Shown here: piece after piece, positions 1 to 5,838 of the stretch
How positions within the stretch are numbered: the first letter of the stretch is position 1
How the letters are laid out: each line of letters starts with the position of its first letter
NCBI GenBank assembly: GCA_945952575.1
Contig: CAMFIY010000152.1
Location: 1-6,710, forward strand
Source of the DNA: an uncultured Leucobacter sp.
Lineage (GTDB): Bacteria; Actinomycetota; Actinomycetes; Actinomycetales; Microbacteriaceae
Length of the DNA: 6,710 bases
Reading direction: 5' to 3'
The notes under the pieces: generated by a model
Databases searched by the model: none
The model's input: only the letters and a program-made list of their open reading frames with translations
Told to the model about the DNA's origin: nothing
Translations under genes and position numbers: made by a program

Positions 1-630
1 GGGGCCGGGGAGGCCCTCCCCGCGTGCGTGCAGGAGGGCGACCGCGCCGCCATCAGCGCACCGATCGACACCCTCGGCGTCAACTACTATCACGGCGAGC
101 TCGTCAGCGACCGGCCGGCCGACGGCTCCCGCGGCGACGAGGCGCCCACCGTGCGCCCGACGCGATCGCCGTTCCCCGCGGCGGACGGCGTCCATTGGCA
201 TCCGCAGGGCCTGCCGGTCACCGCTCAAGGATGGGACGTGCAGCCCTCCGCGCTCACGGAGCTCCTGCTCCGCGTGCACCGGGAGTACACGGGCGAGCGC
301 GGGATCCGCCTCGCCGTCACCGAGAACGGCGCTGCGTACACCGACACGGTCGAGGCCGACGGCTCCGTGCGGGACGTGGAGCGCGCACGGTTCTTCCACC
401 AGCATCTCGGCGCCGTCCTCGACGCGATCGACTCCGGGGCGCCGGTGGCCGGCTACTTCGCCTGGTCCCTGCTCGACAACTTCGAGTGGGCGTGGGGCTA
501 CGACAAGCGGTTCGGGATCGTCCACGTCGACTACGACACCCTCGAGCGGACCCCGAAGCTCAGCGGGCGCAACTACGCCGAGACCATCGCCCGGCGCGCG
601 CTGGCCCCGACCGTCCTCACGGATATCTAG
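1..630 (+). CDS. GH1 family beta-glucosidase-like glycosidase, C-terminal part (5' end outside window)
   Basis: The frame is open from base 1 to TAG at 628-630 and gives 209 residues, a little under half of a usual GH1 enzyme of about 450-480 residues. Seen: a GVNYY segment near residues 26-30; the strand-7 TENG motif, whose Glu at fragment residue 108 (codon 322-324) is the GH1 catalytic nucleophile by family knowledge; and WSLLDNFEW at 155-163 followed by WGYDKRFGIV, the aglycone/glucose-binding end of the barrel. The acid/base motif (NEP) must lie upstream of the window. Such enzymes hydrolyse beta-glucosides, often oligosaccharides taken up intact, in the cytoplasm; no signal peptide can be assessed. 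The exact sugar specificity cannot be read. The lacI-type gene 9 bases downstream suggests a co-transcribed, sugar-responsive operon. In-frame GTG/ATG codons near the left edge are internal, because the homologous sequence continues upstream of them. Confidence 0.93.
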   Translation, partial: GAGEALPACVQEGDRAAISAPIDTLGVNYYHGELVSDRPADGSRGDEAPTVRPTRSPFPAADGVHWHPQGLPVTAQGWDVQPSALTELLLRVHREYTGERGIRLAVTENGAAYTDTVEADGSVRDVERARFFHQHLGAVLDAIDSGAPVAGYFAWSLLDNFEWAWGYDKRFGIVHVDYDTLERTPKLSGRNYAETIARRALAPTVLTDI

Positions 631-639
631 ACTGACGAC

Positions 640-1659
640 ATGACCCGACAGGCCGAGGGGCAGGCGCCCACGCTCGAGATGGTCGCGCGCGCGGCCGGAG
701 TCTCGCGCGCGACGGTCAGCCGCGTCGTGAACGGATCCCCCCACGTGCGCCCGGAAGCGGTCGCGGCGGTGAACGCGGCGGTCGCGCAGCTCCGCTACGT
801 GCCGAACCGTGCGGCGCGGTCGCTCGCCAGCCGCGCGACGAACGCCATCGCGCTCATCGTGCCGGAGGACGTGACGGTCTTCTTCGGCGACCCGTTCTTC
901 GCCGCGATCGTGAAGGGGATCACCGACCGGGTCGATGCGAGCAGTTACGTGCTCAATCTGCTCGTCGCCTCGTCGGATCCGGGGCACAAGACCCGCAGCT
1001 TCCTGGAGTCGGGCGCGGTCGACGGCGCGATCGTCACCTCGCATCACGTCGGGGACGAACTGCTGAGCGAGCACGCGTTGATGCCGGTCGTCTACGGCGG
1101 CCGGCCCGCCGTCGCCGCGACCGATCCCTATTTCGTCGACGTCGACAACATCGCCGCGGCGGCGACGGCCACGCGCCGCCTCATCGAGATCGGGCGACGC
1201 CGGCTCGCGACCATCACCGGACCGAATGACATGCAGGCCTCGATGGACCGCCTCGTCGGCTTCCGGGAGACCTCGGCGGCGGCCGGGCTTCGATCCGATC
1301 TCTTCGAGGCCGGCGACTTCACCGCGGAGGGAGCCGCCGGGGCGGTGCGGCGCCTGCTCGATCGCGTCGGCGACGACGGGGTCGACGGGCTCTTCGTCGC
1401 GAGCGACCTCATGGCCGGCGGAGTGCTCCAGGTGCTCGGCGATCGCGGGATCCGGGTGCCCGAGGACATCGCGATCGTGGGCTTCGACGACAGCCCGGTG
1501 GCGGCTCGGGCGGCGGTGCCGCTGACCACCGTCGCGCAGCCCTCCGTCCGGCAGGGCTGGCTCATGGCCGACGTGCTGATCCGCGTGCTCGCCGGGGAGG
1601 CGGACGTGCCGAGGCAGACGATCCTCGAGACGGAGCTGGTGATCCGCGAGTCGGCGTGA
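640..1659 (+). CDS. LacI family transcriptional repressor
   Basis: A 339-residue protein of normal LacI/GalR length. Residues 11-32 form the N-terminal helix-turn-helix (TLEMVARAAGVSRATVSRVV), and YVPNRAARSLAS (about 53-64) is the hinge helix that inserts in the minor groove. The rest is a periplasmic-binding-protein-like sugar-sensing domain, ending in the typical GFDDSP and LTTVAQP segments. The ATG at 640 is the only sensible start: the frame is closed by the glycosidase stop at 628-630, and the next ATG (679) would cut into the helix-turn-helix. There is no clear Shine-Dalgarno sequence in the 9-base gap, so translation may depend on coupling to the upstream gene. By context it probably represses the glycosidase operon in response to a sugar or sugar phosphate. 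The effector is unknown, and the operator would lie upstream of the window. Confidence 0.95.
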   Translation: MTRQAEGQAPTLEMVARAAGVSRATVSRVVNGSPHVRPEAVAAVNAAVAQLRYVPNRAARSLASRATNAIALIVPEDVTVFFGDPFFAAIVKGITDRVDASSYVLNLLVASSDPGHKTRSFLESGAVDGAIVTSHHVGDELLSEHALMPVVYGGRPAVAATDPYFVDVDNIAAAATATRRLIEIGRRRLATITGPNDMQASMDRLVGFRETSAAAGLRSDLFEAGDFTAEGAAGAVRRLLDRVGDDGVDGLFVASDLMAGGVLQVLGDRGIRVPEDIAIVGFDDSPVAARAAVPLTTVAQPSVRQGWLMADVLIRVLAGEADVPRQTILETELVIRESA

Positions 1660-1677
1660 TCGCCCCGGCCCGCCGCC

Positions 1678-1776
1678 CAATCCGGCTGCATCGCGGATCC
1701 CGCGAGCTCCCGTGTCCGGATTCCGGCGCGCCCATCCGCGCCGAGCCGTCTCCGGGCCGAACGCCTCGCCGGATTG
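1678..1776. repeat. 9-bp inverted repeat upstream of the ureohydrolase promoter
   Basis: CAATCCGGC at 1678-1686 is exactly inverted as GCCGGATTG at 1768-1776, with a third partial copy (CCGGATT) at 1716-1722. The right arm ends 12 bases before the predicted -35 box of the ureohydrolase gene. Repeated half-sites at a distance are compatible with a regulator such as the co-encoded Lrp/AsnC protein, which family members bind as multimers. In such GC-rich DNA chance remains possible. Confidence 0.35.
1679..1722. terminator. Possible terminator-like nested stem-loop after the lacI-type gene
   Basis: Twenty bases after the regulator stop, AATCCGG (1679-1685) can pair with CCGGATT (1716-1722). Inside this, TCGCGG (1691-1696) and CCGCGA (1700-1705) form a perfect 6-bp stem with an ATC loop. 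There is no following T-run, so a classical intrinsic terminator is not shown. U-tract-free hairpins are common after high-GC actinobacterial genes, and the position between two independent transcription units fits. It could equally be a regulatory dyad. Confidence 0.4.
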
Positions 1777-1788
1777 CAGCCGCCGTCC

Positions 1789-1818
1789 TTGAAACCTGCG
1801 CGGCGGAGTTCCTACGGT
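1789..1818 (+). promoter_or_regulatory. Predicted promoter of the ureohydrolase-lrp operon
   Basis: A -35 box TTGAAA (1789-1794, five of six bases matching TTGACA) and a -10 box TACGGT (1813-1818, matching the actinobacterial TANNNT pattern) are separated by 18 bases. Transcription would start near 1825, leaving a leader of about 26 bases that includes the Shine-Dalgarno sequence of the next gene. The placement is good, but the -10 is weak against TATAAT. Confidence 0.5.
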
Positions 1819-1839
1819 GGTGCTGCCCCAGCCACTTCG

Positions 1840-1845
1840 AGGAGG
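1840..1845 (+). promoter_or_regulatory. Ribosome binding site fixing the ureohydrolase start
   Basis: AGGAGG lies 5 bases before the ATG at 1851. The reading frame is open further upstream to 1656, but that extension would run through the predicted promoter and has no such site. This decides for the start at 1851. Confidence 0.85.
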
Positions 1846-1850
1846 AACGA

Positions 1851-2849
1851 ATGAGCGCACACCACAGCGCACCGCAGAACTTCGCGGCGATCACGAGCGG
1901 CGTCATGTCGCTGCTCGGCGCCCCGCACGTGCCGACGAACGAGCTCGCCGGGTCCGGCGCCAAAGCCGCGTTCCTCGGGTTTCCGTTCGACGGCGCCAAC
2001 GCCGCGATCGAACGCCCGGGCTCGGCCAACGGCCCGCGCGGCCTGCGCATCGCGTCGAACATGTGCTTTCCCTGGTCCTTCGAGTGGGACGTCGACCTCT
2101 TCGATGCCTACGGCCTCGTCGACTGCGGAGACAGCCCGCTCGCGATCGGCAACGCGGTCCGCACCCATCAGCTCGTGCAGGCCGAGATCGCCAACATCCT
2201 GGGATCCGGCGCGATCCCGATCGTCGTCGGCGGCGACCACTCGGTCTGCGTACCGGGCACCCGCGCCCTGTCCGAGCATCTCGGCCCGGGCAAGAAGATG
2301 GGTTATGTGCACCTCGACGCCCACCTGGATGCCGGGGAGGAGATCGGCGGCGAGTACGAGACCAACTGCAGCGGTCTCGTGCGGGCGGCGGATCTGCCGA
2401 ACGTGGAGATCGAGAACGTCGTCGCGATCGGGGCGCGCGGCACGATCAACGTGCCCGACTGGTGGACCGCCGTGCGTCGCCGCGAGATCTCGGTCTACAC
2501 GATGAAGGACATCCGCTCGCGCCCCTTCGAAGAGGTGCTCGGCGAGGCGCTGGATCGCGCCTGGGACGGCGTCGACGGCGTGTACGTCTCGTTCGACACC
2601 GACGTGATCGACTCGGCCTACGCCCCCGGCACCACCGGGCCCGAGCCCGGCGGCTTCACCGGCCCGGAGATCATCCGGATCGGTCAGATGATCGGCGAAC
2701 GCGGTCTCTCGGCCGTCGACAACACCGAGCTGTGCCCGATCTACGATCCGAGCGGGATCACGGCCCGGCTGGTCTGGGAGGTGCTCTCCCAGATGCTCTA
2801 TGCTCATGCGAAACACCACCTCGGCGCCGGCGCCGTGGTGAACGGCTGA
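1851..2849 (+). CDS. Arginase/agmatinase superfamily ureohydrolase
   Basis: The 332-residue protein has every dinuclear-metal ligand of the ureohydrolase family: GGDHS with His130, DAHLD with Asp156/His158/Asp160, and SFDTD with Asp249/Asp251. The active-site Glu is seen at 293 in TELCPIYDPSG. Enzymes of this family use two Mn ions (Ni in some guanidine hydrolases) to split guanidino compounds (agmatine, arginine, guanidinobutyrate, guanidinopropionate, guanidine) into urea and an amine or amino acid; others release formamide from formiminoglutamate. Which substrate applies here cannot be told. The segment after the last metal ligands is unusual: Ser255 stands where the family normally has Pro, and GTTGPEPGG replaces the common GTGTP arrangement. 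It is the first gene of a two-gene operon with an Lrp/AsnC regulator 17 bases downstream. It is probably cytoplasmic, with no signal peptide. Generic 'agmatinase' would be an over-precise name. Confidence 0.93.
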   Translation: MSAHHSAPQNFAAITSGVMSLLGAPHVPTNELAGSGAKAAFLGFPFDGANAAIERPGSANGPRGLRIASNMCFPWSFEWDVDLFDAYGLVDCGDSPLAIGNAVRTHQLVQAEIANILGSGAIPIVVGGDHSVCVPGTRALSEHLGPGKKMGYVHLDAHLDAGEEIGGEYETNCSGLVRAADLPNVEIENVVAIGARGTINVPDWWTAVRRREISVYTMKDIRSRPFEEVLGEALDRAWDGVDGVYVSFDTDVIDSAYAPGTTGPEPGGFTGPEIIRIGQMIGERGLSAVDNTELCPIYDPSGITARLVWEVLSQMLYAHAKHHLGAGAVVNG

Positions 2850-2866
2850 GCCGCGACGGGGGATCA

Positions 2867-3400
2867 GTGGAGGAGCAGGAGTTCTGGCGCCCGCTCGACG
2901 AGTTCGATCGGGGCATCATCGCGTGCCTGCGCGAGGACGGGCGCATGCCCAGCGCGAAGATCGCCGAGCGGCTCGGCGTCTCCGACCGCACGATCAGGCG
3001 CCGCCTGCGCGTGCTCGAGCAGAACCGCGGTCTGAAACTGGTCCCCGTGGTGGATCCCGACACCGTCGGCCTCACCCTGTGCATGTATGTACGCCTCTCG
3101 GTGGACCATGCGCAGCTGCGACAGGTCGCCGAGGCGGTGACGGCCATGCCCGAGGTCCGCTACCTGGCCTATACGACCGGCCCGTGGGATCTGCTGGCCG
3201 AGGCGTTCGTCGGCTCGCGCGAGCACATGGCCGAGTTCATCCTCGAGTCCGTCGGGCAGCTCCCCGGCGTGCGCAAGGTCGACACCTTCGACGTGCTCCG
3301 CATCGCGAAGTTCGGCTACGAGTGGGACATCCCGCAGGTCGTCGCCTCGCGCATCCCGCCGGTGAGCATCGCCCACCCGGCGTCTCCCCCGGACGCCTGA
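2867..3400 (+). CDS. Lrp/AsnC family transcriptional regulator
   Basis: Starts at GTG 2867, preceded by a G-rich ribosome binding stretch (2857-2862), and encodes 177 residues, close to the usual 150-170. LDEFDRGIIACLREDGR opens the winged helix-turn-helix, with recognition region PSAKIAERLGVSDRTIRRRL at 28-47. Residues from about 67 to 151 form the RAM ligand-binding and oligomerisation domain, containing YLAYTTGPWDLLAEAF and a closing LPGVRKVDTFDVLR strand. Such proteins sense amino acids or related small molecules and bind DNA as dimers to octamers or larger. Only 17 bases separate it from the ureohydrolase, so it is probably co-transcribed and controls that gene, perhaps together with the permease locus. 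A short Pro/Ala-rich tail follows the RAM domain. By precedent, the ectoine-degradation cluster (doeX with the M24 enzyme doeA) also pairs an Lrp/AsnC regulator with an M24 hydrolase. Confidence 0.94.
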   Translation: MEEQEFWRPLDEFDRGIIACLREDGRMPSAKIAERLGVSDRTIRRRLRVLEQNRGLKLVPVVDPDTVGLTLCMYVRLSVDHAQLRQVAEAVTAMPEVRYLAYTTGPWDLLAEAFVGSREHMAEFILESVGQLPGVRKVDTFDVLRIAKFGYEWDIPQVVASRIPPVSIAHPASPPDA

Positions 3401-3462
3401 CCGCAGACATCCGCCTCCGACGAAGCTCCGCGCGGCTCGTTCGGCGGCTTTCCAGCGCCGGC

Positions 3463-3483
3463 GTCCGAGGCCCGGCCTCGGAC
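3463..3483. terminator. Strong hairpin downstream of the lrp-type gene
   Basis: GTCCGAGGC (3463-3471) and GCCTCGGAC (3475-3483) form a perfect 9-bp stem with a CCG loop, 62 bases after the regulator stop. No T-run follows on either strand. It lies between two convergent genes (stop at 3400 on plus, stop at 3550 on minus), so a U-tract-free, possibly bidirectional terminator is the best reading. Confidence 0.55.
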
Positions 3484-3500
3484 CCCTACCCGGAACAGAC

Positions 3501-3549
3501 AGGAGGTACGACGATGTTCGAGCCCGTCTCGGCGGAACCGCAGATCGTC
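3501..3549 (+). pseudogene. Possible relic or duplicate of a permease gene start (RBS, ATG and about 12 codons)
   Basis: AGGAGG (3501-3506) sits 7 bases before an ATG at 3514 on the plus strand, an initiation signal as good as any in the window. The encoded start MFEPVSAEPQIV resembles the permease start MSTPAPAEPQLR, sharing P at position 4 and AEPQ at 7-10. The flanking bases also match: ACAGGAGGTACGACG before this ATG versus ACAGGAGTACAACG before the permease ATG at 4378. The similarity fades where the convergent tetR-type gene ends (stop codon 3550-3552). The frame stays open to 4311, but only as an antisense shadow of the tetR-type gene. The simplest inference is an ancestral or duplicated permease 5' end left when the regulator module came between. 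A chance resemblance of short leaders is not excluded. Confidence 0.4.
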
Positions 3550-4215
3550 CTACGGGTTTCCGCGCACCGCCTCGAGCCGAGCGGTGAGGCCGACGATCAT
3601 CGCCTCCAGGCCGAGCTCGAAGGCCGCCTCGGCGTTGCGGCGATCCCCCAGCGCCTCGGAACGAGCGGTGTAGGCCGCGCAGAAGTCGGGATTCTGCGCG
3701 TCGTCGCCGGGGTCGAGCATGTCGTTCGGCGCGGTGTCGTCGAGCGCGCAGCCGAGGATGAACGATTCGAGCGCGACGATCGCGGAGAGCGTCTCCGATT
3801 CCGGCCAGCCGGCCTCGGCGAATCCTCGGCAGACGGCGTCGTACATCCGGCTGGTGCGGGAGAACGGGACGAGCGGACGGACGGCGAGAATCGCGATGGT
3901 CGGCGGATGGGCGGCGAACGCGCCGCGGTACGAGCGAGCCCAGTGCCTCACCGCAGCCGCCCAGTCCAGTTCGGCGAATCCGCTCACGTCGATACGATCG
4001 CTGACGAGTTCGCGGATGCCGCCGGTGAGGTCGTCCTGCCCGCCGATGTGGTTGTAGAGAGCGGAGGGCCGCACTCCGAGCTCGGCAGCGATATCGCGGA
4101 TGCCGGCTCCCTGCTCTCCGCGCTCGTCGAGCAGCCTGAGGCCGGTGCGCATGATGAGGTCGCGACTGAGCACCGCCTGTCGCGGCCTGCCCGCGCTGCG
4201 CGCCGTGGACGCCAT
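3550..4215 (-). CDS. TetR family transcriptional regulator
   Basis: The 221-residue protein has the usual TetR length. The N-terminal DNA-binding domain spans about residues 15-65, with the helix-turn-helix IRDIAAELGVRPSALYNHIG at 39-58 followed by the typical DDL helix. The remaining helical part (LDWAAAVRHWARSYRGAF onward) is the ligand-binding and dimerisation domain and gives no clue to the ligand. The ATG at 4215 is chosen because AAGGAAAGG lies just upstream at the right distance; a TTG 17 codons earlier (4266) would also fit the frame but lacks a good site. The gene is divergent from the APC permease, with 162 bases between starts, the classic layout of a local repressor of the neighbouring transporter. 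A palindrome in that gap is the likely operator. Its 3' end converges on the lrp-type gene and abuts the possible permease relic. Confidence 0.93.
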   Translation of the reverse strand: MASTARSAGRPRQAVLSRDLIMRTGLRLLDERGEQGAGIRDIAAELGVRPSALYNHIGGQDDLTGGIRELVSDRIDVSGFAELDWAAAVRHWARSYRGAFAAHPPTIAILAVRPLVPFSRTSRMYDAVCRGFAEAGWPESETLSAIVALESFILGCALDDTAPNDMLDPGDDAQNPDFCAAYTARSEALGDRRNAEAAFELGLEAMIVGLTARLEAVRGNP

Positions 4216-4224
4216 CGACCGCCG

Positions 4225-4233
4225 CCTTTCCTT
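4225..4233 (-). promoter_or_regulatory. Ribosome binding site deciding the tetR-type start
   Basis: Read on the minus strand, this is AAGGAAAGG, with its last G 9 bases before the ATG at 4215-4213. It supports the 221-residue product over the 17-codon-longer TTG version. Confidence 0.65.
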
Positions 4234-4259
4234 GTTCACGAGGGTACCGGAAACAGGAG

Positions 4260-4289
4260 TTCCCAATCCCCGTACGATACGTCTACAAT
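4260..4289 (+). promoter_or_regulatory. Predicted promoter of the permease-M24 operon
   Basis: The -10 box TACAAT (4284-4289) matches five of six consensus bases. TTCCCA (4260-4265), four of six for a -35 box, lies 18 bases upstream. The start point would fall near 4296, inside the adjoining palindrome. The local AT content (4284-4314) stands out clearly from the surrounding GC-rich DNA, as expected for a promoter. Confidence 0.55.
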
Positions 4290-4308
4290 AAACGAACGCT
4301 GTTCATTT
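4290..4308. promoter_or_regulatory. Candidate TetR operator palindrome
   Basis: AAACGAAC (4290-4297) and GTTCATTT (4301-4308) are inverted around a GCT centre, with 7 of 8 arm positions pairing and the inner GAAC/GTTC perfect. Size and symmetry fit a TetR dimer site. It begins directly after the predicted -10 box and covers the expected transcription start, so a bound repressor would block the permease operon. It also lies upstream of the divergent tetR-type gene, allowing autoregulation. Confidence 0.6.
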
Positions 4309-4365
4309 TAAATGATCCCGCACCGCCGCGACCCCGATCCGATAGATACAGCCCATCTCGAAAAC

Positions 4366-4370
4366 AGGAG
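4366..4370 (+). promoter_or_regulatory. Ribosome binding site deciding the permease start
   Basis: AGGAG ends 7 bases before the ATG at 4378. An in-frame ATG at 4312 lacks such a site and lies just after the palindrome, so the shorter protein is preferred. Confidence 0.8.
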
Positions 4371-4377
4371 TACAACG

Positions 4378-5838
4378 ATGTCCACGCCTGCACCAGCAGA
4401 ACCCCAACTCCGGCGCGAGTTCACGCTCTTCTCGGCGTTCACCCTCGCCTTCGCATACATCTCGCCGATCGTCGCCGTCTACGGCGTCTTCGCACTCGCG
4501 CTCGCGCTCGTCGGCCCCGGCTACTGGCTCGCGATCCCCGTCGCCCTGGCCGGCCAGCTCCTCGTATCGCTCTCGCTCGGCGAGGTCGCCTCGCGATTCC
4601 CCTACGAGGGCAGCCTCTACCAGTGGGCGGGCCGCCTGATCGGGCCGCGCTTCGGCTGGCTCACCGGCTGGACCTACGTCTGGACCGTCATGATCGCGAT
4701 GGCGACCGTCACCCTGGGCGCCGCCGGATTCTGGGCCGCCGCGTTCCATCTCGAGGCCGGCGCCGGCAGCACGATCGTGATCGCGCTCGTGATCCTCGCC
4801 GTCTGCACGGTCGGGAATCTGATCGGCCGCAAGCCGCTCAAGATCATGATCACCGTCAGCATCATCGCGGAGATCATCGGCTCGATCGGCTTGGGCGTGA
4901 TCCTGCTCGCCGTCTACCACGTGAATCCGATCGACGTGATCTTCCACTCGGGCGCGGGCATGGGCTTCTCGGGCTTCGTGCTCGCCATCGGCCTGGCCGG
5001 CTGGTCCTTCCTCGGGTTCGAGAGCTCAGGATCGGTCGCCGAAGAGGTCCAGGATCCCGCGCGCAACGTGCCGAAGGCCCTGCGTTACTCGCTGATCGGG
5101 ATCGGGATCATCGTCCTCTTCTCCTCGCTCAGCTTCATCCTCGCGATCCCGAACCTCGACGCGGTGATCGCCGGCGAGGTCGGCGATCCGATCGACGCCA
5201 CGCTCTCCAGCCATCTCGCCCCGGTGCTCACGAGCACGGCGAGCATCATCTTCGCGGTGGGCTTCACCGCCTGCTGCCTCGGGCTGCAGACCGGCACCTC
5301 GCGCATCATCTACGCGTTCGCCCGGGATCGCGCCCTCCCCGGCTCCGCGTGGCTCTCGAAGCTCTCCCGGCGCGAGGCGGTGCCGCTCAACGCGATCCTG
5401 ATCACCCTGCCCGTCGTGATCGTGCTGATACTGCTGAACGGATCCAACATCTACAACGTGCTGGTCAGCTACACGATCGGCGGCTGGTACTTCACCTTCT
5501 TCCTGGTCCTGATCGGCTTCGTCATCGCGCGGCTGCGACGCAGCTGGCGGCCGGGCAGCTTCAGCATGGGACGGTGGTCCGTGCCCGTCCTCGTCGTCGC
5601 GACGCTCTGGGCCGCCTTCGAGACCGTGAACATCGCCTGGCCGCGCGAGGAGATCGCCGGGCCGGAGTGGTCGATGCAGTGGGCGGTCGTGCTCGTGCAG
5701 GCGGCTCTGCTGGTCGTGGGCTGGCTCGTGATGCTGGGCGTGCAGAAGACCTGGCGCTTCGGCACGCTGCCCGCCGGGACCGATGACGGCGCGGCCGGCC
5801 CGGACCGGTCGGCTGCGCAGCAGGGGGCGGATGCATGA
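4378..5838 (+). CDS. APC superfamily amino acid/amine permease
   Basis: The 486-residue, strongly hydrophobic protein has about 12 predicted membrane helices, the APC norm. Helix 1 (about 15-45) carries ISPIVAVYG, the broken-helix substrate-binding region. The loop after helix 2 has the family pattern GEVASRFPYEGSLYQWAG. Helix 6 and its following loop carry FLGFESSGSVAEEVQDPARNVPKAL, with Glu215 in FESS. Such permeases are secondary transporters in the cytoplasmic membrane for amino acids, amines, GABA or choline-like compounds; the style resembles the amino acid/choline transporter branch, but the substrate is not readable. The stop codon overlaps the next start as ATGA, so it is translationally coupled to the M24 hydrolase and probably imports that enzyme's substrate. 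Expression is likely controlled by the divergent TetR-type regulator. The hydrophilic Asp/Ala-rich C-terminal tail is cytoplasmic. Confidence 0.93.
   Translation: MSTPAPAEPQLRREFTLFSAFTLAFAYISPIVAVYGVFALALALVGPGYWLAIPVALAGQLLVSLSLGEVASRFPYEGSLYQWAGRLIGPRFGWLTGWTYVWTVMIAMATVTLGAAGFWAAAFHLEAGAGSTIVIALVILAVCTVGNLIGRKPLKIMITVSIIAEIIGSIGLGVILLAVYHVNPIDVIFHSGAGMGFSGFVLAIGLAGWSFLGFESSGSVAEEVQDPARNVPKALRYSLIGIGIIVLFSSLSFILAIPNLDAVIAGEVGDPIDATLSSHLAPVLTSTASIIFAVGFTACCLGLQTGTSRIIYAFARDRALPGSAWLSKLSRREAVPLNAILITLPVVIVLILLNGSNIYNVLVSYTIGGWYFTFFLVLIGFVIARLRRSWRPGSFSMGRWSVPVLVVATLWAAFETVNIAWPREEIAGPEWSMQWAVVLVQAALLVVGWLVMLGVQKTWRFGTLPAGTDDGAAGPDRSAAQQGADA

Noticed and set aside
24..635. Second open frame over the glycosidase fragment
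   Set aside because: It is Arg/Pro-rich with no motif, while the overlapping frame carries the GH1 TENG and NFEW motifs.
1725..1732. GGCGCGCC palindrome
   Set aside because: An 8-base self-complementary GC string is expected often in DNA of this composition.
1812..2819. 335-codon open frame antisense to the ureohydrolase
   Set aside because: It mirrors a high-GC coding frame with intact catalytic motifs on the plus strand; it has no recognisable domain or ribosome site.
1817..2866. Long plus-strand open frame running into the lrp gene, as if a 527-residue fusion
   Set aside because: The part before 2867 is an Arg-rich shadow of the ureohydrolase in another frame; only the last 177 codons resemble a protein family.
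4237..4266. Upstream TTG (4266) and GTG (4239) starts for the tetR-type gene
   Set aside because: Neither has a well-spaced Shine-Dalgarno sequence, whereas the ATG at 4215 does.
4271..4281. Short dyad CGTA-CGA-TACG between the -35 and -10 boxes
   Set aside because: Arms of only 4 bases in a small region are easily due to chance; the neighbouring 19-bp palindrome is much stronger.
4303..4947. Antisense frame rich in Asp, Glu, Arg and His over the permease start
   Set aside because: The skewed composition is what the complement of a hydrophobic membrane-protein gene gives; no independent support.
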